Assembly (NCBI GenBank): GCA_946481195.1
Contig: CAMLNG010000188.1
Location: 1-7,137 of the forward strand
Direction of reading: 5' to 3'
DNA: 7,137 nucleotides
From: an uncultured Chromatiaceae bacterium
GTDB lineage: Bacteria > Pseudomonadota > Gammaproteobacteria > Enterobacterales > Alteromonadaceae
Numbering within the stretch: position 1 is the stretch's first letter; each line of letters begins with the position of its first letter. Both the position numbers and the translations under genes were made by a program. Under the pieces are notes generated by a model that was not told the DNA's origin, did no database searches, and saw only the letters and a list, made by a program, of their open reading frames with translations. Positions 1-6,235 of this stretch are shown in pieces.

Positions 1-428
1 ACAGGCTTAAAATTCAGCACAAAATCACATTTCGGATATTGATCACAGCCATAAAAGGTTTTGCCAAACTTACTGGTGCGCTCCACCAGTTTGCCGGTGT
101 GACACTGCGGGCAATGTACATCCGCAACCACCACCGGCTCTTCGTGCACAATAAAATGACAGGACGGAAAATTACTGCACCCGATAAACATGCCATAACG
201 GCCATTCTTCACCGCCAGCGCAGCACCACAGCTTGGGCATGGTGTGTCTTCCAGCAACTTGACGATGGTACTTTCATGCGGGTGCAGATTCTGAATATAA
301 CTACAGGCCGGATAATTGCTGCAGCCCAGAAATGGCCCGTGCTTGCCGGATTTCATCACCAGTTCATGCTGGCACAATGGGCAGGTTTGTTTGTGCTCTG
401 GAATGGCAAACAAAGGTTGGTCAGACAT
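1..428 (-). CDS. yrdD: Topoisomerase I-like zinc-finger protein (YrdD family), 3' end outside window
   Basis: This open frame starts at an ATG (426-428, minus strand) and runs off the left edge, so 142 residues are visible and the C-terminus is missing; E. coli YrdD is about 180 residues, so perhaps 40 are lost. It contains three successive zinc ribbons of the C4 type found at the C-terminus of bacterial topoisomerase I: C16-C19/C36-C42, C64-C67/C84-C90 and C106-C109/C128-C134. Each has a C-x2-C knuckle, then 16-18 residues, then C-x5-C, and the second halves share a G-C-(S/D)-x-(Y/F)-P-x-C pattern. There is no topoisomerase catalytic domain, so it is a stand-alone nucleic-acid-binding zinc protein whose exact role is not established. 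The position after dprA and smg matches E. coli, where tsaC and aroE come next; those would lie just outside this window. The ribosome site is weak (TTGAG just before the ATG). Confidence 0.88.
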   Translation of the reverse strand, partial: MSDQPLFAIPEHKQTCPLCQHELVMKSGKHGPFLGCSNYPACSYIQNLHPHESTIVKLLEDTPCPSCGAALAVKNGRYGMFIGCSNFPSCHFIVHEEPVVVADVHCPQCHTGKLVERTSKFGKTFYGCDQYPKCDFVLNFKP

Positions 429-459
429 AACTCAAACGGCCGGCTGTCAAAGGTGCGGC

Positions 460-468
460 ATTATCGCA
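460..468 (-). promoter_or_regulatory. Candidate extended -10 promoter element for the yrdD-like gene
   Basis: Read on the minus strand, this stretch is TGC followed by GATAAT. That fits an extended -10 (TG-n-TATAAT) with one mismatch in the hexamer. Transcription would begin about 7 bases downstream, near 453, leaving a leader of roughly 25 bases before the ATG at 428. A TTGCCT at the 3' edge of the upstream hairpin could act as a poor -35 at 19-base spacing. Its place just downstream of a terminator-like hairpin makes it plausible, but a motif this short can arise by chance. Confidence 0.35.
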
Positions 469-488
469 CAGACGGCCACAGAAAAGGC

Positions 489-510
489 AACGCCGGCAAA
501 TACCGGCGTT
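489..510 (-). terminator. Rho-independent terminator-like hairpin after smg
   Basis: AACGCCGG and CCGGCGTT form a perfect 8-bp stem around a 6-base loop. On the minus strand the stem is followed by GCC and then TTTT, a short U tract; on the plus strand no T run follows. The hairpin starts 31 bases after the smg stop and lies within the 113-base gap before the yrdD-like gene, so it would end or attenuate the lysM-dprA-smg transcript. The U tract is short and offset by three bases, so termination may be partial. Confidence 0.6.
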
Positions 511-541
511 GTATCAGGAACAATTTAATGCTGACTGCGGC

Positions 542-1015
542 TTAGTGCAGCGGTCCGGTTGGTTCTTCAAAAATCAGATCTTCCATCTGGGCATAAGCAG
601 TTTCATGGCCTGGTGCGTTAAACAACACCATTAAAACCACCCATTTTAAATCTTCCAGACTGACTTCAGCACTGTCTAAATCCATCACGCGGTCTAATAC
701 CATTTCGCGGGTGGGTAGATCCAACACATTGATTTGCTCCAGAAACATCAGAAAACCACGGCATTCAGCATCGAGTTTTCTTAACTCTTCCGGCGTGTAC
801 ACACGTAAAGCGTTAGAAGTTGTTTTGGTTAAATAGGGTTTAACATGACTTTCTTGCAGCTGGGATAAATTCTCCAGCCAGCGCAGGGCTTTGAAGATGT
901 CATCATCATGAAATCCGGCTTTGACCAATTCTTTGGTCAAATCAGCCTGGTTGACGTAAATTTCCGATTCGTTGTGGATGTAATTCTCAAACAGGTAGAC
1001 GAGGATATCAAACAT
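542..1015 (-). CDS. smg: Smg family protein (DUF494)
   Basis: The product is 157 residues, the same length as E. coli Smg, and it carries the family's recognisable blocks: an N-terminal M-F-D-x-L-x-Y-L-F-E start, the Y-T-P-E-E segment (73-77), the C-R-G-F-L-x-F-L-E-Q block (85-94), the T-R-E-M-V motif (102-106) and the D-L-K-W-V-x-L-M-V-L-F-N segment (122-133). It is acidic, has no signal peptide or membrane span, and is probably cytosolic. The molecular function of Smg is not known; its constant association with dprA is the main clue. The start is firm: an ideal AGGAGG lies 8 bases upstream, inside the last codons of dprA, and only two bases separate the dprA stop from this ATG. It is therefore almost certainly co-transcribed and coupled with dprA. 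The downstream hairpin at 489-510 likely closes the transcript. Confidence 0.93.
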   Translation of the reverse strand: MFDILVYLFENYIHNESEIYVNQADLTKELVKAGFHDDDIFKALRWLENLSQLQESHVKPYLTKTTSNALRVYTPEELRKLDAECRGFLMFLEQINVLDLPTREMVLDRVMDLDSAEVSLEDLKWVVLMVLFNAPGHETAYAQMEDLIFEEPTGPLH

Positions 1016-1017
1016 GA

Positions 1018-2106
1018 CTAGGCCCTCCTCACTCGAATGTAGCCACCAGGTACGGCTGCCACTGCGCCAGTTAATTCAAGCTGTTGCAGGGCTATGGTTA
1101 CGTCGGCTACCGGCATTGCTGCGCGATCTGCAATCAGGTCTATTGCAGTTGCCTCATCTCCTACGTTAGCTAACAAGCCTTCTTCGGACAAGAGTGGCAA
1201 ACAACTATTTTTTTCAACCGGATGGCTGAATAAATCTGCTGCAAGCAGCGGTGCTAACTCTTCCAGAATATCGGCCACACTGCGGGTTAATTTAGCACCT
1301 TGTAAAATAAGCTGATGACAGCCCGCCGCTTGCGGATTTCGGATAGAACCCGGAATCGCAAATACATCACGGCTGTATTCGGCGGCATAATGTGCACTGA
1401 TGAGGGATCCGCTTTTTTCTGCAGCCTCAACCACTAATGTGCCAAGACTCAGGCCCACCACAATTCGGTTGCGGATCGGGAAAAACTCCGCTTTGGGGTG
1501 TTGCTGCGGCAAAAACTCCGACACTACAGCCCCCTGCGCGATGATTTGCTGCTGCAACGCCTGATGTTGTGGCGGGTATAGATGACATAAACCATGCCCC
1601 ATCACGGCGATGGTTTCGCCTTTGGCCTTTAATGCCCCCTGATGCGCAGCGCCATCAATACCAGTGGCCATCCCGCTGGTGATGACAAACCCCAGAGTCG
1701 CCAGCTCAGCGGCAAATTCAAGCGCAATTTGTCGTCCGGTTGGGGTTGGTCTGCGGCTACCAACAATAGCAATCTGTGGTTTTTGCAGCACTGCAGGGTC
1801 ACCACAACCAAATAAACCCACCGGCGGATGTTTAATTTCGCGTAGTAATGGCGGATATCGTGAATCGTTAAAAGGGATAAACCAGCGATTGGCATCCATT
1901 TGAAGCCATTGCAATGCCTGTTCAGCTTTTCGGTGTGATTGAGTCAGATGCAAAGCATGCACGGCTGAAAAGCCCAGCTGCTGCAATTGGGTCGTGGATG
2001 CCTGACACAGCTCGGTGACAGAACAGGCTGAACTGATTTGCAGCAAGGCATTGGCATCAAGCCCGGGCACTGCCATCAGTCGCAGCCAGCAGATGAGATC
2101 GTCCAT
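1018..2106 (-). CDS. dprA: DNA-processing protein DprA (Smf)
   Basis: DprA binds incoming single-stranded DNA during natural transformation, shields it and loads RecA onto it; it acts in the cytosol. The 362-residue protein has the expected order: an N-terminal SAM/HhH-like helical part (about 1-70), the Rossmann-fold DprA core (about 75-285) and a C-terminal winged-helix domain (about 305-362, ending in the typical G-G-Y-I-R-V-R). Core signatures are V-G-S-R-x-P-T at 115-121, the S-G-M-A-x-G-I-D-x-A-A-H block at 144-155, F-P-x-R-N-R-I at 209-215, the V-V-E-A-A-x-x-S-G-S-L segment at 225-235 and V-F-A-I-P-G-S at 248-254. The length is close to E. coli Smf (374). The ATG is preceded by GGGGGA at 4-base spacing; the start codon sits in an inverted repeat (2095-2112). 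It follows the LysM gene by 72 bases with no convincing terminator, and smg comes 2 bases after its stop. DprA occurs widely in species not known to be competent, so presence alone does not prove transformation. Confidence 0.96.
   Translation of the reverse strand: MDDLICWLRLMAVPGLDANALLQISSACSVTELCQASTTQLQQLGFSAVHALHLTQSHRKAEQALQWLQMDANRWFIPFNDSRYPPLLREIKHPPVGLFGCGDPAVLQKPQIAIVGSRRPTPTGRQIALEFAAELATLGFVITSGMATGIDGAAHQGALKAKGETIAVMGHGLCHLYPPQHQALQQQIIAQGAVVSEFLPQQHPKAEFFPIRNRIVVGLSLGTLVVEAAEKSGSLISAHYAAEYSRDVFAIPGSIRNPQAAGCHQLILQGAKLTRSVADILEELAPLLAADLFSHPVEKNSCLPLLSEEGLLANVGDEATAIDLIADRAAMPVADVTIALQQLELTGAVAAVPGGYIRVRRA
1024..1029 (-). promoter_or_regulatory. Shine-Dalgarno site of smg inside the dprA 3' end
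   Basis: On the minus strand this is a full AGGAGG, 8 bases before the smg ATG and lying within the final dprA codons. It is the strongest ribosome site in the window, so smg may be translated more than dprA from the same message. Confidence 0.75.
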
Positions 2107-2112
2107 GATCTC
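2095..2112 (-). promoter_or_regulatory. Inverted repeat placing the dprA start codon in a hairpin loop
   Basis: GAGATC and GATCTC are perfect 6-base arms around a 6-base loop. In the dprA message the loop is AUGGAC, so the start codon lies in the loop and part of the GGGGGA ribosome site lies in the stem. This could modulate initiation. Each arm also contains a GATC (Dam site). Chance is a real alternative, since the downstream arm is just codons 3-4 of dprA. Confidence 0.35.
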
Positions 2113-2178
2113 CCCCTATAGGCCGGAAAAGGTCCCTACTGATTACTAGTGCAATCACTAAGAACAACTTATGAAATT

Positions 2179-3324
2179 TTACAGGTCGCCGATGCTGTCG
2201 CCGACCCGAATCGGTTTTTTCGTCCCAGTGACGATAGCAAAACTGGTGCGTTCTGCCACCTTAAACACCATCAACTCACCGATTTGTTCTTTGGGCATGT
2301 CGATACGATCACCGTCGATCCCACCCATAATTTTCTGATACTTCGATGCATCAGACATATAAACAGGCCCGCGGCTGGAATCAACTACTGTCGGGGACTG
2401 CCGGGAAATAGCAAACATATATCCGGCTTTTACACCATCCTGCTGGCCCTTGTTCAGCACCACGATATCCCAACTGGAAAATTCACGCAGGTCTGACGTT
2501 GTATCGATAATACTGCCTGAAATTGGCTGCTCCGGCTTTCTCATCATAAAAAACGCCGGCAGGCTCTGGCCATCCGCAGCCGGTAGTAACCGGTCGCCCT
2601 GGCGGATCTCTTGTTTTACATCCAGCACCGCCACTGAGGCCGGAGCATTGACTTCAGTGCCACCGGCACGAAATGCCCTGGCGGTGCCGACCAGGATAGT
2701 CTCGTAGCCCAGAATTTCTTCGGTTTGCGGGTCTACATAAGCTTTGCCTTTGCGGTAAATGCCGTAGGCAGCGTCTTGCTCCAGTTGGCCACGTACATAC
2801 AAAATATGACCCTGACTGGCATTTTTAACGTGGTCGTCCGCACCCAAAACATAAGGCAAGGTGTCAATCTGCTCCGCCGACAACGACTGCTCGTAGGTCA
2901 GGAAAGGCCGGATCATCATCAACGGAATAGTCGTGACTGCTTTGACATTCTTCAGTGATTTACGCGCTTGAGGGGATAACTTGCGTATCCCCTGACCGGG
3001 CGCTGCAGCGCTGTCTGATGGTGACACCTTCAGCGCGCTGCCATTGACCGTCAACACCGGCTGGCCGTCTTTGTCATAGCTCAGACTCAACACGTCGCCC
3101 GGATAGATTAAATGCGGATTCTCCACCTGCGGATTCAGTTTCCACAATTGTGGCCACAGCCAGGGTTGCTGCAGATATAAACCGGAAATGTCCCACAAGG
3201 TGTCCCCTTGTTTGACCGTGTAACTCTTAGGTGCATCAGGTTTAATGGCGAGAATGTCAGCTGACGCAGTTGTCGTCAGACAGAACAACAGGGCGGCGAT
3301 TGAGCTTGTTATTGTTTTCAGCAT
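2179..3324 (-). CDS. Secreted LysM peptidoglycan-binding protein, TsaP-like
   Basis: The 381-residue product begins with a Sec signal peptide: Lys3, a hydrophobic core at about 8-20 and an A-S-A cleavage site before Asp23, so it should act in the periplasm. A LysM domain follows at 35-82 (Y-T-V-K-Q-G-D-T-L-W start, Y-P-G-D-V-L end), which binds peptidoglycan glycan strands. The remainder is a long beta-rich region with a G-Y-E-x-x-x-V-G-x-A-R segment near 206-216 and a FlgT-like C-terminal part: a V-V-L-N-K-G-Q-Q-D-G-V-K-A-G stretch at 288-301 and a closing V-G-D-S-I-G at 374-379. LysM plus FlgT-like C-terminus, encoded beside dprA and divergent from def, matches the family of TsaP (PA0020 in Pseudomonas aeruginosa), which associates with the type IV pilus secretin. 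Assignment to TsaP itself is inference from architecture and position. The start is supported by AAGGA 7 bases upstream. Transcription probably continues into dprA. Confidence 0.9.
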   Translation of the reverse strand: MLKTITSSIAALLFCLTTTASADILAIKPDAPKSYTVKQGDTLWDISGLYLQQPWLWPQLWKLNPQVENPHLIYPGDVLSLSYDKDGQPVLTVNGSALKVSPSDSAAAPGQGIRKLSPQARKSLKNVKAVTTIPLMMIRPFLTYEQSLSAEQIDTLPYVLGADDHVKNASQGHILYVRGQLEQDAAYGIYRKGKAYVDPQTEEILGYETILVGTARAFRAGGTEVNAPASVAVLDVKQEIRQGDRLLPAADGQSLPAFFMMRKPEQPISGSIIDTTSDLREFSSWDIVVLNKGQQDGVKAGYMFAISRQSPTVVDSSRGPVYMSDASKYQKIMGGIDGDRIDMPKEQIGELMVFKVAERTSFAIVTGTKKPIRVGDSIGDL

Positions 3325-3456
3325 GCCAGTTTCCTTCGGCCCGGAACTGCAGTAATTATTGCACAGAATGCATAGGGAGCTGTTATTACAGCGATTTAAT
3401 GGCTAAAATTGAACCATAACACAGTTATATTCACAAAGCATAATTTTGTAGGTGCC
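3325..3456. promoter_or_regulatory. Divergent promoter region between the LysM gene and def
   Basis: Both gene strings must start from this AT-rich 132-base gap. No consensus sigma-70 promoter stands out. For the LysM gene the best pair on the minus strand is TTGTGA (3431-3436) and TTCAAT (3408-3413) at 17-base spacing, each matching 4 of 6. For def the best is TTGCAC (3359-3364) with TATTAC (3384-3389), the latter preceded by TG, but at a long 19-base spacing. The two would overlap little. The region itself is well supported as regulatory by gene orientation; the individual elements are weak guesses. Confidence 0.6.
3348..3363. repeat. Near-perfect 16-base palindrome in the divergent region
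   Basis: TGCA arms flank GTAATTAT; 14 of 16 positions are self-complementary. It lies 24-39 bases upstream of the LysM gene start, in its probable leader, and at the TTGCAC candidate -35 of def. It could be an operator, but I do not recognise the regulator; the two mismatches and its shortness leave chance as likely. Confidence 0.3.
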
Positions 3457-3963
3457 ATGGCAGTTTTAACCGTTTTACATTATCCCGATGAACGTCTGCG
3501 GACTATCGCTAAACCCGTTGCGACAGTAAATGATGAGACACGTCAGTTAGTTGCAGACATGCTGGAGACCATGTACGCCGAAAACGGCATTGGTCTGGCC
3601 GCTACTCAAGTCAATGTTCATCAACGTGTGGTTGTGATCGACTTATCTGAAGAACGTAACCAGCCACAAATTTTTATCAACCCGGAAATCACCGAGAAAA
3701 GCGGCGACACCACCTATGAAGAAGGCTGTCTGTCGGTGCCGCAAAACTACGCCAATGTCGAACGCGCGGCTGAAATCACACTAAAAGCGCAGGATTTAGA
3801 CGGCAACTGGTTTGAAGTCAAAGCCGATGGCTTGCTGGCAATCTGCTTGCAGCATGAACTGGACCATCTGGTTGGTAAGTTGTTTATCGATTATCTGTCG
3901 CCATTAAAACGCGATCGCATCAAGAAAAAGCTGGAAAAACAAGCCCGCGCCGCTAAAGCCTGA
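3457..3963 (+). CDS. def: Peptide deformylase
   Basis: This enzyme removes the formyl group from the N-terminal methionine of new proteins at the ribosome exit, using a bound metal (normally Fe2+). The 168-residue product (E. coli: 169) carries all three family motifs: G-I-G-L-A-A-T-Q at 44-51 with Gln51, E-G-C-L-S at 89-93 with metal-ligand Cys91, and H-E-L-D-H at 133-137 with ligands His133 and His137 and catalytic Glu134. The basic C-terminal helix (R-D-R-I-K-K-K-L) is the usual ribosome-binding tail. I chose the ATG at 3457 because the family begins M-A/S-V-L-x-V-L-x-x-P-D-x-R-L and AGGTG lies just upstream; the frame is open back to a TTG at 3409, but that start lacks a ribosome site and would add 16 unrelated residues. 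def is first in a string with fmt, rsmB and trkA and diverges from the LysM gene. Confidence 0.97.
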   Translation: MAVLTVLHYPDERLRTIAKPVATVNDETRQLVADMLETMYAENGIGLAATQVNVHQRVVVIDLSEERNQPQIFINPEITEKSGDTTYEEGCLSVPQNYANVERAAEITLKAQDLDGNWFEVKADGLLAICLQHELDHLVGKLFIDYLSPLKRDRIKKKLEKQARAAKA

Positions 3964-3974
3964 CAGGAATCTCC

Positions 3975-4937
3975 GTGACCACACCGCTTCGTATTATTTT
4001 TGCCGGCACGCCGGACTTCGCCGCCCGCCATCTGCAGGCCCTGCTGGATTCTGAACATCAGGTCATCGCTGTCTACACCCAGCCGGACCGCCCGGCAGGA
4101 CGTGGGCAGCAGTTACAGGCCAGTCCGGTCAAACAGCTGGCTGTGGCGCATGACATTCCGGTGTTTCAGCCAAAATCCCTGAAAAAGGCGCCGGCGCAGC
4201 AACAGCTGGCGGCCCTGGACGCAGACCTGATGGTGGTGGTGGCTTATGGCCTGATCCTGCCACAAGTGGTACTGGATACACCTAAACTGGGTTGTATTAA
4301 TGTGCATGGCTCGTTATTGCCACGCTGGCGCGGAGCTGCGCCGATCCAACGCGCATTATGGGCTGGCGATACAAACACCGGCGTCACTATCATGCAAATG
4401 GATGCCGGCCTTGATACCGGCGCTATGCTCAGCATGGCTACTTTGCCAATTGAAGATCACGACACCAGCGCAACGCTATACGACAAGCTTGCCGTGATAG
4501 GCCCAAGGGCTTTGGTAGAAGCTCTGCAGGATTTACCTAGTTTGCAGTCCAAAGCACAGCCACAGCAAGACAGCGCCGCCAACTACGCGGAAAAACTCAG
4601 CAAAGAAGAAGCTTTGCTTGATTTCAACAAAGCCGCAGTGGCACTGGAGCGCGAGATCCGTGCCTTTAACCCATGGCCAGTCAGTTATCTGCAACTCGGC
4701 ACGCAACAGCTGAAAATCTGGCAGGCCCGGGTTGAAGCAGGCTCCGCACAGCCAGGTCAGGTGGTGCGGGTCGATAAAAAAGGCATTGCGATTGGTACCT
4801 CGGACGGTTTACTGGTGATTGAACAGCTGCAACCGCCCGGCAAAAAAGCCATGGCGGTGGTCGATTTTCTCAATGGCCGCGCGGAATGGTTCCAGACCGG
4901 TCAGCAACTGCAAACTAACGCGGAACAGCCGCAATGA
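3975..4937 (+). CDS. fmt: Methionyl-tRNA formyltransferase
   Basis: Fmt transfers a formyl group from 10-formyltetrahydrofolate to methionyl-initiator tRNA, the step that Def later reverses on the protein. The 320-residue product (E. coli: 315) has the N-terminal formyltransferase Rossmann domain (about 1-190) with F-A-G-T-P-D-F-A at 9-16, Asn109 and His111 in the [17 protein letters not shown] block (109-125), and Asp147 in the [10 protein letters not shown] segment; these align with the catalytic Asn/His/Asp triad. The C-terminal OB-like tRNA-binding domain (about 210-310) has F-N-P-W-P at 231-235 and a P-P-G-K-K segment at 287-291. The start is GTG, with AGGA (3965-3968) 6 bases upstream, 11 bases after the def stop. 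No nearby ATG fits the family N-terminus. The stop overlaps the rsmB start in ATGA, suggesting translational coupling. Confidence 0.97.
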   Translation: MTTPLRIIFAGTPDFAARHLQALLDSEHQVIAVYTQPDRPAGRGQQLQASPVKQLAVAHDIPVFQPKSLKKAPAQQQLAALDADLMVVVAYGLILPQVVLDTPKLGCINVHGSLLPRWRGAAPIQRALWAGDTNTGVTIMQMDAGLDTGAMLSMATLPIEDHDTSATLYDKLAVIGPRALVEALQDLPSLQSKAQPQQDSAANYAEKLSKEEALLDFNKAAVALEREIRAFNPWPVSYLQLGTQQLKIWQARVEAGSAQPGQVVRVDKKGIAIGTSDGLLVIEQLQPPGKKAMAVVDFLNGRAEWFQTGQQLQTNAEQPQ

Positions 4938-6235
4938 CGGCCAACTTACGCGCCACAGCAGCAACCTTGTGTTATCAGGTCGTTGATCAGGGCAAATCGT
5001 TGTCAGACGTTTTGCCTAAAGCTCAATTGCTGTTTAGTAACCCGGCAGATAAAGCCCTGCTGCAGGAAATGTGTTTTGGCCTGATGCGCCAGCTGCCGCA
5101 ACTGGATTTTGTCTGCCAGCAGTTGATGAGTAAGCCGCTGGTGAAGCAGCTGCGGCCGCTGCAATTTCTGATTTACCTCGGTATTTACCAGCTGAAATTT
5201 TTACGGATTCCAGACCACGCCGCCGTCGGCGAAACGGTCGAAGCGGCCCGGTATCTGAAAGGTCAGTCGATGACCAGGCTGATCAACGGCGTGTTGCGTT
5301 CGGTGCAGCGCCAGCCGGAATTATTTGAATTCGCCGACGCGCCGCTTTCAGTGCAAACCAACCACCCTTCCTGGCTGGTGCAGGCGCTGCAACAGGCTTA
5401 TCCGCAGCAGTGGCTGGAGATTATCGCCGCCAATCAGCAAAAAGCACCGCTGTGGCTGCGCGTGAACACCAAACGCTGTTCGGTAGAGAAATTCACTGCA
5501 GATTTAACGGCGATGGAGATTGGCTTCAGCCAGCCCGTGGCTGAAATGCCACAGGCCATTTTGCTCGACAAAGCCTGTGATGTCACCACGCTGCCCGGTT
5601 ATGTCTGGGGCTTTTTTGCCGTACAGGATTTAGCCGCGCAATACGCCGCAGTATTTCTGGCGCCGCAAAACGGCGAACGGATCCTCGACGCCTGTTGTGC
5701 ACCAGGTGGAAAAACCGGTCATTTGCTGGAGCTGGCACCGGAGGCACAGGTGCTGGCGCTGGATAAAGATCCGGCGCGACTGGTACGGGTGCGCGAAAAC
5801 CTGGCGCGGCTTGGCCATGAAGCCATCATCAAAGCAGCCGACGCCGCCGAACCCGGCCAATGGTGGGATGGTCAGCAGTTTGATCGCATTTTGCTGGACG
5901 TACCCTGCTCGGCCACCGGCGTGATCCGCCGGCATCCGGATATTCGTTGGTTGCGGAAAAAGCCGGACATCGCGGCGCTTGCCTTGTTACAGCAACAGAT
6001 TCTGGCCGCCGTCTGGCCAACGCTGAAGCCAGGCGGAGTCCTGTTGTACGCGACTTGCAGTGTATTACCGGATGAAAACCAGCTGCAGATCCAACGTTTT
6101 CTCGAGACCCAGCCCGACGCTCGGGCGATGCCATTAAGTCATAATCATACCGCCAGCGAGTGGCAGTTATTACCGGGCCAGTCGCAGGCTGACGGCTTCT
6201 TCTACGCCAAATTGCAGAAAAAGGCGATTGCATGA
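4934..6235 (+). CDS. rsmB: 16S rRNA (cytosine-5) methyltransferase RsmB
   Basis: RsmB (Sun/Fmu) makes m5C967 in 16S rRNA using S-adenosylmethionine. The 433-residue product (E. coli: 429) has an N-terminal NusB-like RNA-binding helical domain (about 1-140), a linker region, and a C-terminal SAM methyltransferase domain. The SAM-binding [10 protein letters not shown] lies at 252-261, the acidic ribose-contact strand A-L-D-K-D at 275-279, motif [10 protein letters not shown] at 322-329 (Cys325, which assists product release in this family) and motif VI Y-A-T-C-S-V at 372-377 (Cys375, the catalytic nucleophile). The end, G-F-F-Y-A-K-L, is typical. All key residues are present. Its ATG overlaps the fmt stop (ATGA at 4934-4937) and the ribosome site is only a weak GGAA, so translation probably depends on coupling to fmt. 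Its own stop overlaps the trkA start in the same way. Confidence 0.97.
   Translation: MTANLRATAATLCYQVVDQGKSLSDVLPKAQLLFSNPADKALLQEMCFGLMRQLPQLDFVCQQLMSKPLVKQLRPLQFLIYLGIYQLKFLRIPDHAAVGETVEAARYLKGQSMTRLINGVLRSVQRQPELFEFADAPLSVQTNHPSWLVQALQQAYPQQWLEIIAANQQKAPLWLRVNTKRCSVEKFTADLTAMEIGFSQPVAEMPQAILLDKACDVTTLPGYVWGFFAVQDLAAQYAAVFLAPQNGERILDACCAPGGKTGHLLELAPEAQVLALDKDPARLVRVRENLARLGHEAIIKAADAAEPGQWWDGQQFDRILLDVPCSATGVIRRHPDIRWLRKKPDIAALALLQQQILAAVWPTLKPGGVLLYATCSVLPDENQLQIQRFLETQPDARAMPLSHNHTASEWQLLPGQSQADGFFYAKLQKKAIA

Noticed and set aside
39..545. 168-codon open frame on the plus strand across the yrdD-like gene and the gap after smg
   Set aside because: It lies antisense to a gene with three intact zinc ribbons, has no ribosome site, and its translation shows no recognisable domain; its length is explained by the codon bias of the gene opposite.
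2140..2157. Short inverted repeat (TGATT/AATCA) between the LysM gene and dprA as a terminator
   Set aside because: The stem is only 5 AT-rich pairs with an 8-base loop and no T run follows, so it is too weak to be called.
2149..2958. Plus-strand open frames opposite the LysM gene
   Set aside because: They overlap a gene with a clear signal peptide and LysM domain, and show no coherent protein features.
3381..3390. CTGT...ACAG element (3380-3391) as a LexA box
   Set aside because: LexA sites need CTG and CAG ten bases apart; here the spacing is six.
3409..3456. N-terminal extension of def from a TTG codon
   Set aside because: No ribosome site precedes the TTG, the 16 added residues match nothing in the family, and the ATG at 3457 gives the canonical N-terminus.
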